From assembly GCA_002309695.1 (NCBI GenBank), contig DBXV01000019.1:1-26469 (forward strand): 26,469 bases of DNA, in the 5' to 3' direction. The stretch is from Myxococcales bacterium UBA1203. GTDB taxonomy: Bacteria; Myxococcota; Myxococcia; Myxococcales; UBA5297. The translations under genes and the position numbers were made by a program. The notes below the pieces were generated by a model. That model saw only the letters and a list, made by a program, of their open reading frames with translations, had not been told where the DNA came from and did no database searches. How positions within the stretch are numbered: the first letter of the stretch is position 1; each line of letters opens with the position of its first letter. Shown here piece by piece: positions 8,197 to 15,754 of this stretch.

Positions 8197-9375
8197 ATGT
8201 CAGCGCATCGTTTTGTTGACTTTGCTCATCGCACACTTAAAAAATCATTACTTTATTTTATTGTATTGAATTTAGGAATTATTTTTTTGGCAGTCAGCTG
8301 TGGAAATGAGCAGCGTCTTGTTCAGCTTAACTCGGATGGGTTCCGGCAGGATGTTTTTGAGCAGGAAGCGGCGAGTCGGCTCGATTTGCTGTGGGTCATA
8401 GATAATTCTGCATCGATGGAACCTCATCAAAAGCGGTTGGCCGAAGGGCTGGATCGCTTTATGAAGCTCTTGGACCGAGGCAATGTTGATTACCGGATTG
8501 CGGTGACAACGACGGATGCGGATAAAAATGCAGGCGAATTTGTCGGCACGCCCGCTATCATTGCTCCGTCTTTGGCGAATCCAGTCTCTGCGTTCAGCAA
8601 AAACGTTCGGGTTGGAACGGAGGGGTCTGGACATGAAGAGGCTTTTGAATCCGCGCGCCTGGCTATCGAGCGCGAAGCCCAGAATGCGGGGCAGATTTTA
8701 GTTCAGCGGACGGATTGTAAAAATGCCTGCGGCAATACAGCCGCAGACTGCCTCGCTGAATGTTCTGAAAAATACGAGCCCGCCTTTATGAGGCCGGAAG
8801 CTCATCTGCATTTAATTTTCGTTTCGGATGAAGATGAGCAGAGCTTGGGCGAACTGCGCTTTTTTCAAAGATTTTTTGAGACATCCCTGGGCGTTGGCAA
8901 TGAGGGCTCTGTCCGCGCCGCTGCCATTTGTGGTCAGGAAAACGATACGTGCGCCAAAGCATCCGGCAGACGTTACGGCGAGCTTGTTCAGGCCATGGGC
9001 GGTATTACGGCCTCCATTTGCGACGATAACTTTGGGGATGAATTGGAAGCCATCGCCTTGGACGCCGCTGGGCTCAAGCGCCGCTTTGCTCTGTCAGGCC
9101 GGGCATTGAACGATACGATCACCGTCGAAACTTTTTATCGGTGCGATACGGAACCGTCTTGGGTGGGCAGCTGTGAGCAACGCGAGGACGCTTGCGACGG
9201 AAAACTTCCTTCCGATTTAGGTATTCGCTGCATTCCGCCCCAGGGCAATACGGACGGCTGGACGTTTGATGCCAAGACCGGTGCGGTCCTGTTTCATGGC
9301 AATTCTCTGCCCGGCCTGCGTTCCAAAATTATTATCAGCTATACGATGGACCCTGACGCACTGTCTGCCCGGTAA
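8197..9375 (+). CDS. VWA-domain lipoprotein
   Basis: The product is about 392 aa. The N-terminus has a hydrophobic signal (about 17-34) ending at Cys35 (AVSC), so it is a probable lipoprotein. A von Willebrand factor A-type domain begins at about residue 62 (LDLLWVIDNSASM), with an intact metal-ion site Asp69-x-Ser71-x-Ser73. The strand LHLIFVSDEDEQS is a typical later VWA element. Several cysteines (for example CKNACGNTAADCLAEC) suggest disulfides and extracytoplasmic folding. I chose ATG 8197, 13 bases after the previous stop; a GTG at 8155 in the same frame would overlap the upstream gene by 29 bases and lengthen the signal by 14 residues. VWA domains bind proteins through a metal ion, and secreted VWA lipoproteins of this layout are common in Myxococcota. 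Next to a Flp pilin it could be a pilus-associated adhesin, but that is inference. Confidence 0.85.
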   Translation: MSAHRFVDFAHRTLKKSLLYFIVLNLGIIFLAVSCGNEQRLVQLNSDGFRQDVFEQEAASRLDLLWVIDNSASMEPHQKRLAEGLDRFMKLLDRGNVDYRIAVTTTDADKNAGEFVGTPAIIAPSLANPVSAFSKNVRVGTEGSGHEEAFESARLAIEREAQNAGQILVQRTDCKNACGNTAADCLAECSEKYEPAFMRPEAHLHLIFVSDEDEQSLGELRFFQRFFETSLGVGNEGSVRAAAICGQENDTCAKASGRRYGELVQAMGGITASICDDNFGDELEAIALDAAGLKRRFALSGRALNDTITVETFYRCDTEPSWVGSCEQREDACDGKLPSDLGIRCIPPQGNTDGWTFDAKTGAVLFHGNSLPGLRSKIIISYTMDPDALSAR

Positions 9376-9513
9376 AAAATTCCAGATTTTATTTATATTT
9401 CCATGCACGGACCTGAGCTCTCCCTCTATGTCGCGATGGATTGCAACACTGACGGGCGCTTGCGTTATACTCAACGCCAATTTTCCAAGTGATATTTTTA
9501 TAAATAAATATAT

Positions 9514-9546
9514 AAAAAAAGCCGGGCGAATTGATTTTCGCCCGGC
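9514..9546 (-). terminator. Rho-independent terminator after the Cys-repeat lipoprotein gene
   Basis: A perfect 10-bp stem (GCCGGGCGAA 9521-9530, TTCGCCCGGC 9537-9546) has a 6-base loop. On the minus strand it is followed by seven T (9520-9514). It lies 84 bases past the stop of the minus-strand gene ending at 9630. On the plus strand the hairpin has no proper T-run, so termination of the VWA transcript there would be weaker. Confidence 0.9.
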
Positions 9547-9629
9547 CGAATAAATTACAGCAACTGCTTCAAATTTACACGCTAATCAAACACCTTTCAA
9601 ACGTGCATTTTCGAACACTTTTTTCCGTT

Positions 9630-11186
9630 CTATTTTACCTTCACCACCACGGGTGAATGGGTGCCGGATGTAATAAATCCATCTTTATCACAATAGGCCC
9701 ACGTCGCCCCATTGTCTTTGGAGAAGCGGAAAATCGTCCGGTAAGTACCGCGGGTCGAGGTGGGAACAGCGCCCATATATTCATGGTTATTATATTCCTG
9801 CTGATTAGAATCCCATGAAAATTGACTATTATAGTCAGCTTTTACCCAAACAAACTGGTGGGCCTGGATGGGATAGTTGACGGAGGACGCTGTCGTATAC
9901 CCGACCTGCGCCTTCATGCCCGTCACCTCTGGCTTATCGACCCCCGTAACGCGCTGACCATTGCCGTCTGTATCATACACCCAGGCATAGATGGTCACAG
10001 GATTAGAACCCTGAGCGACCTCAGGGTCGGATTTATTCTCATCGGTCCACCCATCCACCCAATGAATGCCGCACCACACAACAATGGAAGCCTGCTGACA
10101 CCTGCCATTGTTTTCCCATTGGCCGTGCGGGCAGCTGCAGACCGCGGTGCCGCCCTGGTTGGAGCAGGTGGCGCCCGTCCCGCACTGCGCCGACTCGCAG
10201 GGGTCCACGACGACAGGCGCCTCGCAGTAGTGATTTCCCGTATTGCACACGGGCTTTGAGTCGGTCGTGCAGTCGCCGGAGACATCGCAGCGGCCGCTGC
10301 TCAGCGTGCATCTGCCCGAGGATTCTGCGCAGGGCTTCCACTCATCACACGTCACCGAGGCGCAGCGCGTCTGGCAGTTGTGCGTCGAGGTGTTGCAGAC
10401 CGGCTTGTCTGTGTTGGCGCAGTCGGAAGCGGACGAACAGCGTCCTGAATCGGCCTTGCAGCGGCCGGTGGACTCCACGCAGCTCTCCCATTCGTTGCAC
10501 ACCACCGAGGCACAGCGCGCTTCGCACGTGTGCGTCGAGACGTTGCACACCGGCTTCGCGCTCGTTTTGCAGTCGCCTGCCGCATCGCAGCGTCCGGAGT
10601 TGAGCCTGCAGTCGCCGTCCACGCAGCTTTTCCATTCGTCGCACTGCACATGGTTGATCACGCAGGGGTCAGTCTCGAGGCTCGCAACGCAGTAGTGCGT
10701 CTGCGTGTTGCACTCGGGCGTGGCTGCGGAGGTGCAGTCATCGGCGTCTTCACAGCGCCCCGCAGAGAGAACGCAGTCTCCGGAAGCGGCGCACTCTTCC
10801 CAGGCGTCGCACGTCACCGAAAGGCAGGGATCCTGCGGGCCCGCGTCAGGCTGCTCAATGCCGGCGTCATCATCCGTGCCGGCGTCGTCCTCCACCTGTG
10901 AATGTCCCGAATCAGGCGTCCCGGCATCCGTCCCCGCGTCACTGTCCTGAATGATGATGTGGCTGCCGCCGTCTGTGCCGCCGGATATGCCGCCATCCGC
11001 ATCCGCGCAGACGCACGCCCCGAGGCGGCCCGACACGCACTGGCGCAGGCCGGAAGCACCCGACTCGCAGTAGCACTGCACATAGGAGCCATCCCTGCAC
11101 TCACCTTCGTCGTCAGAATCGCCGCAGGCAAACAGCGCCATCCCCATCACCGCCGCACCGGCCAGCCAGATTTTATTCAGCGACAC
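9630..11186 (-). CDS. Lipoprotein with four tandem 8-Cys repeats and an EGF-like module
   Basis: The product is about 518 aa. The signal peptide ends at lipobox LFAC (Cys21). Residues 30-60 hold a compact Cys motif (C-x7-C-x-C-x9-C-x7-C-x-C) that recurs in myxobacterial lipoproteins, followed by an Asp/Gly-rich linker (about 61-118). Four tandem repeats of 50-54 residues follow (119-172, 173-224, 225-274, 275-327), each with eight cysteines and the pattern C..C(D/N)xWxxC...GRC..xxDC...P.CN..(T/N)H.C. An EGF-like module spans about 328-366, then a distinct 150-residue C-terminal beta-rich domain ending in YxxxxRFSKDNGATWAYCDxDG. I chose the GTG at 11186 because GGGAGG lies 6 bases upstream and the signal peptide begins there. 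The 3' third, coding the C-terminal domain, is clearly lower in GC than the repeats. A surface-binding role is likely; no catalytic residues are recognised. Confidence 0.86.
   Translation of the reverse strand: MSLNKIWLAGAAVMGMALFACGDSDDEGECRDGSYVQCYCESGASGLRQCVSGRLGACVCADADGGISGGTDGGSHIIIQDSDAGTDAGTPDSGHSQVEDDAGTDDDAGIEQPDAGPQDPCLSVTCDAWEECAASGDCVLSAGRCEDADDCTSAATPECNTQTHYCVASLETDPCVINHVQCDEWKSCVDGDCRLNSGRCDAAGDCKTSAKPVCNVSTHTCEARCASVVCNEWESCVESTGRCKADSGRCSSASDCANTDKPVCNTSTHNCQTRCASVTCDEWKPCAESSGRCTLSSGRCDVSGDCTTDSKPVCNTGNHYCEAPVVVDPCESAQCGTGATCSNQGGTAVCSCPHGQWENNGRCQQASIVVWCGIHWVDGWTDENKSDPEVAQGSNPVTIYAWVYDTDGNGQRVTGVDKPEVTGMKAQVGYTTASSVNYPIQAHQFVWVKADYNSQFSWDSNQQEYNNHEYMGAVPTSTRGTYRTIFRFSKDNGATWAYCDKDGFITSGTHSPVVVKVK
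10206..10832 (-). repeat. Tandem repeats coding four 8-cysteine units
   Basis: Four consecutive units of about 150-160 bp within the Cys-rich lipoprotein gene encode similar 50-54 residue blocks. Units 3 and 4 are the closest pair: both begin CASV and share GRC, DKPVCNT or SKPVCNT, and H-x-C. Divergence between units suggests old duplications with the cysteine spacing conserved. Such arrays can change copy number by recombination. Confidence 0.8.
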
Positions 11187-11761
11187 AGCCCACCTCCCGG
11201 GATTTCCCGCAAACTCTCCAAGCCAAAAGAAAAGCCCGGGCACTCGCGCGCCCTGGGCGGCCTCTCTCATTCAAAAACAAAACGTCCAAAACCTCAGCTT
11301 CACAGCCCTCGTGAGCCCGGCCTGCTCGCCCCCTGCCCCGCTCCACGCATCAGCGGCCGCGCACGGACAAATTTTATTTGGGGATGGCCGCACCCTGTCA
11401 ACCCGAGGGGAATGGCCTCCCACTTGACAATTCTGCCTCCAGCGACGACGGCCGCGCGCCTCCGTATTCCGCAGCAACGAAGACAGGCGTCTCCCGAAGG
11501 CATGCCGAAGCAAATGGACTCTGTCTGACGGGAACAGAGAAGACGCTCCGCAGAGGAGCGCTCCGCACGCCGCGCAGCACCACGAATTTCGTACGTTCCC
11601 CGGCATTCCATCCGCGCCCTGACAGCCGCACCTTCATCGGCGGCGCAGGACTTTTTCTCCGGGTGACGCACCGCATCAGCCGGCCGCTCTGCATCCCTTA
11701 TCCCCGCAGCCTCGTCGTCATTCGCATCAGGGAAGAATCGCCCGCGCTGGAGAGACCCGAC
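11187..11761. other. Divergent intergenic region without a supported gene
   Basis: These 575 bases lie between the start of the minus-strand lipoprotein gene and the start of pgpH. They hold a predicted minus-strand promoter (11371-11401) and a small inverted repeat CGCTCC-GCAGA-GGAGCG at 11544-11560. The pgpH frame stays open back to 11378, but the extra residues are Arg/Pro/Ser-rich, carry no family homology I recognise and precede a good internal ribosome site, so I do not treat them as coding. TTGACA at 11424-11429 on the plus strand lacks a -10. Confidence 0.55.
11371..11401 (-). promoter_or_regulatory. Possible sigma-70 promoter for the Cys-repeat lipoprotein gene
   Basis: On the minus strand a perfect TTGACA (11401-11396) is followed at 17 bp by AATAAA, or at 19 bp by TAAAAT, in a locally AT-rich patch within GC-rich DNA. 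Transcription from here would leave a leader of about 180 bases before the GTG start at 11186. The prediction rests on consensus match only. Confidence 0.4.
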
Positions 11762-14700
11762 ATGGACCAAGACAAACGCCCCGGCCAGCCGCAGAAGCAG
11801 CCCTCTCAGGTTCAGCAGACCTCCACAGAAGATGAGCTCTCCGCGGCCGACAATCCCCGGACGCTGCTTTTCATGGAGTGGTCAGAGGCGTTCCACTCGC
11901 TGTTCAACCTTCTCTTCCATCCGCTGAGTTCGAGGACCACCGGCGGGACGGCCCGGCAGGAAACCATCTCCAGAGTGCTGATTGCCCTCATCACGGGCAT
12001 CGTCCTCGCGTGGATTCTGACCCCCGCCATGTTCAGCGTCCGGCAGGACTACGACATCGGCGAGAATGACGTGGGCCATGTCTCACCCAAGGTCATCAAG
12101 GCCGACCGGGATTACGACATCCCCGACACGGAGACCACGGAGCGCAAAATCCGCGAGGCCAAAAACGCGGTCCTGCCTGTTTACATCGAGGATCTGACCG
12201 TCTCCCGGGCCGCACACGAGCGCGTCGGCCGTGCATTCGACATCATGCGCGACGCCATCAGGGCCGTGGATGCCGAGGTTCAGCGCGCCGAAGAGGAGAG
12301 ACAGGCGGAAATCGACCGGCGGGCACTTTTGGCTGCCCAGGAAGAAGCAGCCCGCAAACGGGCGGCGGAAGAAGCGGCGGCGGCCATGGCGGAACATGCC
12401 GCCAGGCGGGCCGCGGAAGAGGCGGAAGCTGCACGACGGGCAAGTGAAGAACAGGGACAGGAAGGCGAAGGGGCTGAAAGCGCGGAGGCACGTCAGGCGC
12501 AGGCCTCTCCAGATGGAACGGCAGAGGGAAAGTCACCGGAAGCGCCTGCGCAGAAAGCCTCGTCCGCGCCTTCATCGGCAGCAGCCCAGGCAGAGGGGAA
12601 GGCGGCTTCCGACGGCAAAAGCGCTTCCAGCGCGTCAGCCGCCAAATCCGCACCTGCAGCTCCGCTTCCTCCTCCCAAAGAATCTGTCCTCGCCAATCTG
12701 CCGCCGCTCCCGGAGATTCCCGACAAGAACGCGCTCTACCGCCGTGCGTTTGAGGAGCAGCAGGATCTCTGGCGCCTGACGCTGGAAGTCAGCCTGCCGG
12801 ACGATCTCTTTCAGGCGCTCGAAGACGACCTGTTCTCGGAGCAGACACAGGAAATCATCGAGAACCTGATTCGGCGCGCCTACATCCACGGCGTGGCTGA
12901 GAACCGGGATTCGGTCGCGATTGCCGCCCGCGCTGGCATCACCCTTCTGAAAATGCAGGGTGCCGAGGTTCAGCGCGAATCGATTCTCAGGGACGCGGAC
13001 GAAATCACGGACCTGCGCGAAATCCCTCTGCAGATGCAGCAGTGGATTGCCGAATACAGGCGCGACCTTCAGAAAAAATCGGCGCGCCTGAGGGAAGCGA
13101 TTCTGACGATTGCCACGCGGCAGGTGCGCATCAACCTCATGCCCAATGCCGTGGAAACCGAGCGCAGGCGCACGCTGGCGGCCGATTCTGTGAAGCCGGT
13201 CATCCTTCAGCTCAAGAAGGGCGAGCGCATCATCGGCGACGGCGAAAAAATTGAGCCCCGGCACGTCGTCATCTTTGCCGCCGTCCGAGAGCAGTCGAGC
13301 GCTCTGGACATGGCCAGCGTCCGTCTGGGCATCGCCGTCCTGGCCATTCTGGTTCTGTTCATCGTCCAGGCTTTCGCCCGCACAGCACTGCGCCGCTACA
13401 GCCTCTCCGTCCGCGACGAACTGGTCTTCTCCATCATCCTCATCACCATGCTTTCCCTGTCGAAGCTGATCATCTTCGTCAGCGACAGCATGCGGGACAG
13501 CCTGGACCATTTCAGCCCGGAGACGCTCTACTTTATCGTTCCGGTGACCGCCGGCGCCATGCTGATTCGCGTCATCATGTCCATGAACGCCGCGCTGGTC
13601 TTCGCCATCTCCCAGTCGATTCTCATCGGCTTCACGTCGGGAAATTCGCTGGCTCTGTGCGCCTACACCGCACTCTGCTCACTCCTGGCCATCACCCGGC
13701 TCTCCCGAAACATCGACCGCCCCGCCATCTTCAAGGCGGGCATCTGGTCCGCCGGAGCAGGCCTTCTGGCCGTGACCGCGCTCTCTCTGGCCAGAACGCG
13801 CTCCGGCATGGCGGAAACCCTGTACGCGGCGGCCTTCGCGGTCATCAGCGGCACGCTGCTCTCCCCTGCCATCGTCACGGCCCTGACCCCCATCTGCGAG
13901 CGCTTTGGCTACACCACCGACATGAAGCTGATGGAGCTGAACAACCTGAATCACCCGCTCATCAAGCGCCTGATGATGGAGGCTCCCGGGACCTACAACC
14001 ATTCCAGTCAGCTGACGACGCTGGTGGAGGCCGGCGCGGAGGCCATTGGCGCCAATCCCCTTCTGGCCAAGGTCTGCGCGCTCTACCACGACGTGGGCAA
14101 GCTCACTCAGCCGACGCTGTTTGCCGAAAATCAAAACGGCGCAGCGAGCCCTCTGAATGACATGAAGCCCTCCATGGCCTCGCAGAGCATTCAGAGCCAC
14201 GTGAAGGAAGGCTTTGCCCTGGCGCGCGAATACCGGCTGCCCGCGCCTGTCGCGGACGCCACCCAGCAGCACCACGGCACCCGCGTCACCGGCTTCTTCT
14301 TCAAAAAGGCCATGAACGAGAAGAAGGCCGAAATTTACGAGGAGCTTCTTGCGCTGCGGCAGGAGCAGCAGCCCGAGGCCGGTCCCATCACGGACGAGGA
14401 ATGTGAGCGCTTCGAGGCTGAGGCTGAGCGGCGTGCCGCCAAAATCGTGAACAAGGCCGATTTCAGCTACCCGGGGCCGATTCCCCAGTCCATCGAGGTT
14501 GCCCTGGTCATGCTGGCCGATGTGGTCGAGGCCACAACCCGGGCGCAGAAGCCGGGCAGCGCCGAAGAGCTCAAAGCCATCATCCGCCGCTCCGTCGATG
14601 ACATCTTCCGCGAGGGGCAGCTGGCTGACTGCGACCTGACGCTCAAGGACCTGGACGCCGTCGAAGAGGCGTTTTTCTCGGTCCTCAAGGGCAGCAACCA

Positions 14701-15007
14701 CTCGCGGCCGAAATATCCGCCTGAAGCCTCCATCCGGAAGCTGACGGGCGAAATGCAGATGCGGACGCTGACGCCGCTTCCTCTTCCGGGAACGCCGCTG
14801 CCGAATCAGAGCTCTTCCGGCGTGATGACGCAGACGCCGACGCCCATTCCGCTGAACCGAATCATGCCTTCCAAGCCGCCCAGCGCGGTTCCCACGTTCG
14901 TCAATCTGCCCGCAGCCGTTTCCACAACCGCTCCGCAGAAGACCGGGACCGATGAGCCCGCGGGGAAGACCGCCGAAAATTCGGAAGCGTCCGCCGACAG
15001 GGCCTGA
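11762..15007 (+). CDS. pgpH: PgpH-like 7TM-HD cyclic-di-AMP phosphodiesterase
   Basis: The product is 1081 aa, matching the 7TMR-HD (YqfF/PgpH) family, which hydrolyses the second messenger c-di-AMP at the inner membrane. Layout: cytoplasmic N-tail (1-68), first membrane helix (about 70-90), periplasmic 7TMR-HDED domain (about 95-515), a block of membrane helices (about 516-710) and a cytoplasmic HD domain (about 730-985). Metal ligands are intact: His747, His776-Asp777 (YHDVGK), His813, His837/838 (QQHHGT) and Asp920 (MLADVVE). The family signatures YPGPIPQS and a final GSNHSRPKYP are present. The family is usually about 700-720 aa. The extra length is an inserted Ala/Glu-rich coiled-coil then Ser/Ala-rich segment (about 173-318) within the periplasmic domain, plus a Pro/Thr-rich tail (about 990-1081). 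ATG 11762 follows GGAGAG at 7 bases; longer in-frame starts are rejected. Activity on c-di-AMP is inferred from the family. Confidence 0.9.
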   Translation: MDQDKRPGQPQKQPSQVQQTSTEDELSAADNPRTLLFMEWSEAFHSLFNLLFHPLSSRTTGGTARQETISRVLIALITGIVLAWILTPAMFSVRQDYDIGENDVGHVSPKVIKADRDYDIPDTETTERKIREAKNAVLPVYIEDLTVSRAAHERVGRAFDIMRDAIRAVDAEVQRAEEERQAEIDRRALLAAQEEAARKRAAEEAAAAMAEHAARRAAEEAEAARRASEEQGQEGEGAESAEARQAQASPDGTAEGKSPEAPAQKASSAPSSAAAQAEGKAASDGKSASSASAAKSAPAAPLPPPKESVLANLPPLPEIPDKNALYRRAFEEQQDLWRLTLEVSLPDDLFQALEDDLFSEQTQEIIENLIRRAYIHGVAENRDSVAIAARAGITLLKMQGAEVQRESILRDADEITDLREIPLQMQQWIAEYRRDLQKKSARLREAILTIATRQVRINLMPNAVETERRRTLAADSVKPVILQLKKGERIIGDGEKIEPRHVVIFAAVREQSSALDMASVRLGIAVLAILVLFIVQAFARTALRRYSLSVRDELVFSIILITMLSLSKLIIFVSDSMRDSLDHFSPETLYFIVPVTAGAMLIRVIMSMNAALVFAISQSILIGFTSGNSLALCAYTALCSLLAITRLSRNIDRPAIFKAGIWSAGAGLLAVTALSLARTRSGMAETLYAAAFAVISGTLLSPAIVTALTPICERFGYTTDMKLMELNNLNHPLIKRLMMEAPGTYNHSSQLTTLVEAGAEAIGANPLLAKVCALYHDVGKLTQPTLFAENQNGAASPLNDMKPSMASQSIQSHVKEGFALAREYRLPAPVADATQQHHGTRVTGFFFKKAMNEKKAEIYEELLALRQEQQPEAGPITDEECERFEAEAERRAAKIVNKADFSYPGPIPQSIEVALVMLADVVEATTRAQKPGSAEELKAIIRRSVDDIFREGQLADCDLTLKDLDAVEEAFFSVLKGSNHSRPKYPPEASIRKLTGEMQMRTLTPLPLPGTPLPNQSSSGVMTQTPTPIPLNRIMPSKPPSAVPTFVNLPAAVSTTAPQKTGTDEPAGKTAENSEASADRA

Positions 15008-15037
15008 AAAATCAGCGGGACGAGGCGGCGCGGCAGT

Positions 15038-15754
15038 TCAGTTCCGCGCTGCCTGACACACCTTCCGATTGATCTGTGCGGCGAGGTAGCCGGCGCCAAA
15101 ACCGTTGTCGATGTTGACGGCCGCCACGCCCTCCGCGCAGCTGTTGAGCATGGTCAGAAGCGGCGCGAGGCCGCCAAAGGACGCGCCGTAGCCGACGGAC
15201 GTAGGCACCGCGATGACAGGCGCATCGGCCAGCCCGGCAATCACGCCCGCGAGAGCGCCCTCCATGCCCGCCACAGCGACGATGGCATGGGCCTGCCGAA
15301 TGAAGTCCATCTGCTCCAGCAGGCGGTGAATTCCGGCGATGCCCACATCGTAATGACGCGTGACGTGCGCGCCGAAGAACTCCGCCGTCCGCGCGGCTTC
15401 CTCAGCCACGGGAATGTCGGCTGTGCCCCCGGTGCAGACCGCCACGCAGCCCAGAAGTCCGGCGCTCTTCTGACCCTCCGGCCGCCAGATGATGGTCCGT
15501 GAGACAGGGTCGTGGTCGATGCCCGCCAGACCCTGGGCTTTCAGATAGTCCGCCTGCGCCTGACTGCACCGGGTCGCCAGCACTGGCAGGCCGTCCTTCT
15601 CGATAAAGGCGCGAAACAGCGCCAGGAGCTGTTCGTTCGTCTTGCCCGCGCCGAAAATTGTCTCCCCGAAGCCGCCCCGGCGGCGCCTGCGGTCAAAATC
15701 GAGCCTGGCGAACCCCAGACTGTCCCAGCATCTCTCCTTTTCGTCGGGCGCCAT
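15038..15754 (-). CDS. larB: LarB, nickel-pincer cofactor biosynthesis carboxylase
   Basis: The product is 238 aa, the family's normal size. LarB carboxylates and hydrolyses nicotinic acid adenine dinucleotide to pyridinium-3,5-biscarboxylic acid mononucleotide, the first step to the nickel-pincer nucleotide of lactate racemase and related LarA enzymes. The C-terminal part is related to PurE/AIR carboxylase. Recognised motifs are ETIFGAGKT (31-39), CTGGTADIPVAEEA (107-120), VAGMEGALAGVIAGL (161-175), PTSVGYGASFGG (184-195) and NIDNGFGAG (214-222). Its ATG overlaps the stop of the upstream transporter as TAATG, so translation is coupled. LarC and LarE, needed for sulfur insertion and nickel loading, are not in the window, nor is a LarA-type enzyme. 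Confidence 0.93.
   Translation of the reverse strand: MAPDEKERCWDSLGFARLDFDRRRRRGGFGETIFGAGKTNEQLLALFRAFIEKDGLPVLATRCSQAQADYLKAQGLAGIDHDPVSRTIIWRPEGQKSAGLLGCVAVCTGGTADIPVAEEAARTAEFFGAHVTRHYDVGIAGIHRLLEQMDFIRQAHAIVAVAGMEGALAGVIAGLADAPVIAVPTSVGYGASFGGLAPLLTMLNSCAEGVAAVNIDNGFGAGYLAAQINRKVCQAARN

Larger units (their letters stand above)
6957..10110. other. Low-GC island with borders inside genes
   Basis: Base composition drops sharply within the pilin gene. By hand count about half of the first 100 bases are G/C, against about one third of the rest. It stays low to moderate through the next two plus-strand genes and the AT-rich spacer at 9376-9629, then returns to the window's usual high GC near 10110, inside the minus-strand Cys-rich lipoprotein gene between its EGF-like and C-terminal domains. 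No integrase, transposase or flanking repeats are visible. Recombinational replacement of surface-exposed parts is one explanation; relaxed or different selection is another. The edges are approximate, judged by eye. Confidence 0.6.

Noticed and set aside
10206..10832. Tandem repeats considered as a CRISPR array
   Set aside because: The units are coding, 150-160 bp, in frame and contiguous, with no short repeat/spacer alternation.
11378..11761. Upstream in-frame extension of pgpH by 128 codons
   Set aside because: The residues are Arg/Pro/Ser-rich without hydrophobic patterning, and a good GGAGAG site precedes the ATG at 11762 that begins a typical family N-terminus.
12635..14701. Long minus-strand open frames inside pgpH
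   Set aside because: The plus-strand HD and membrane domains are unmistakable; the antisense products look like GC-driven shadows.
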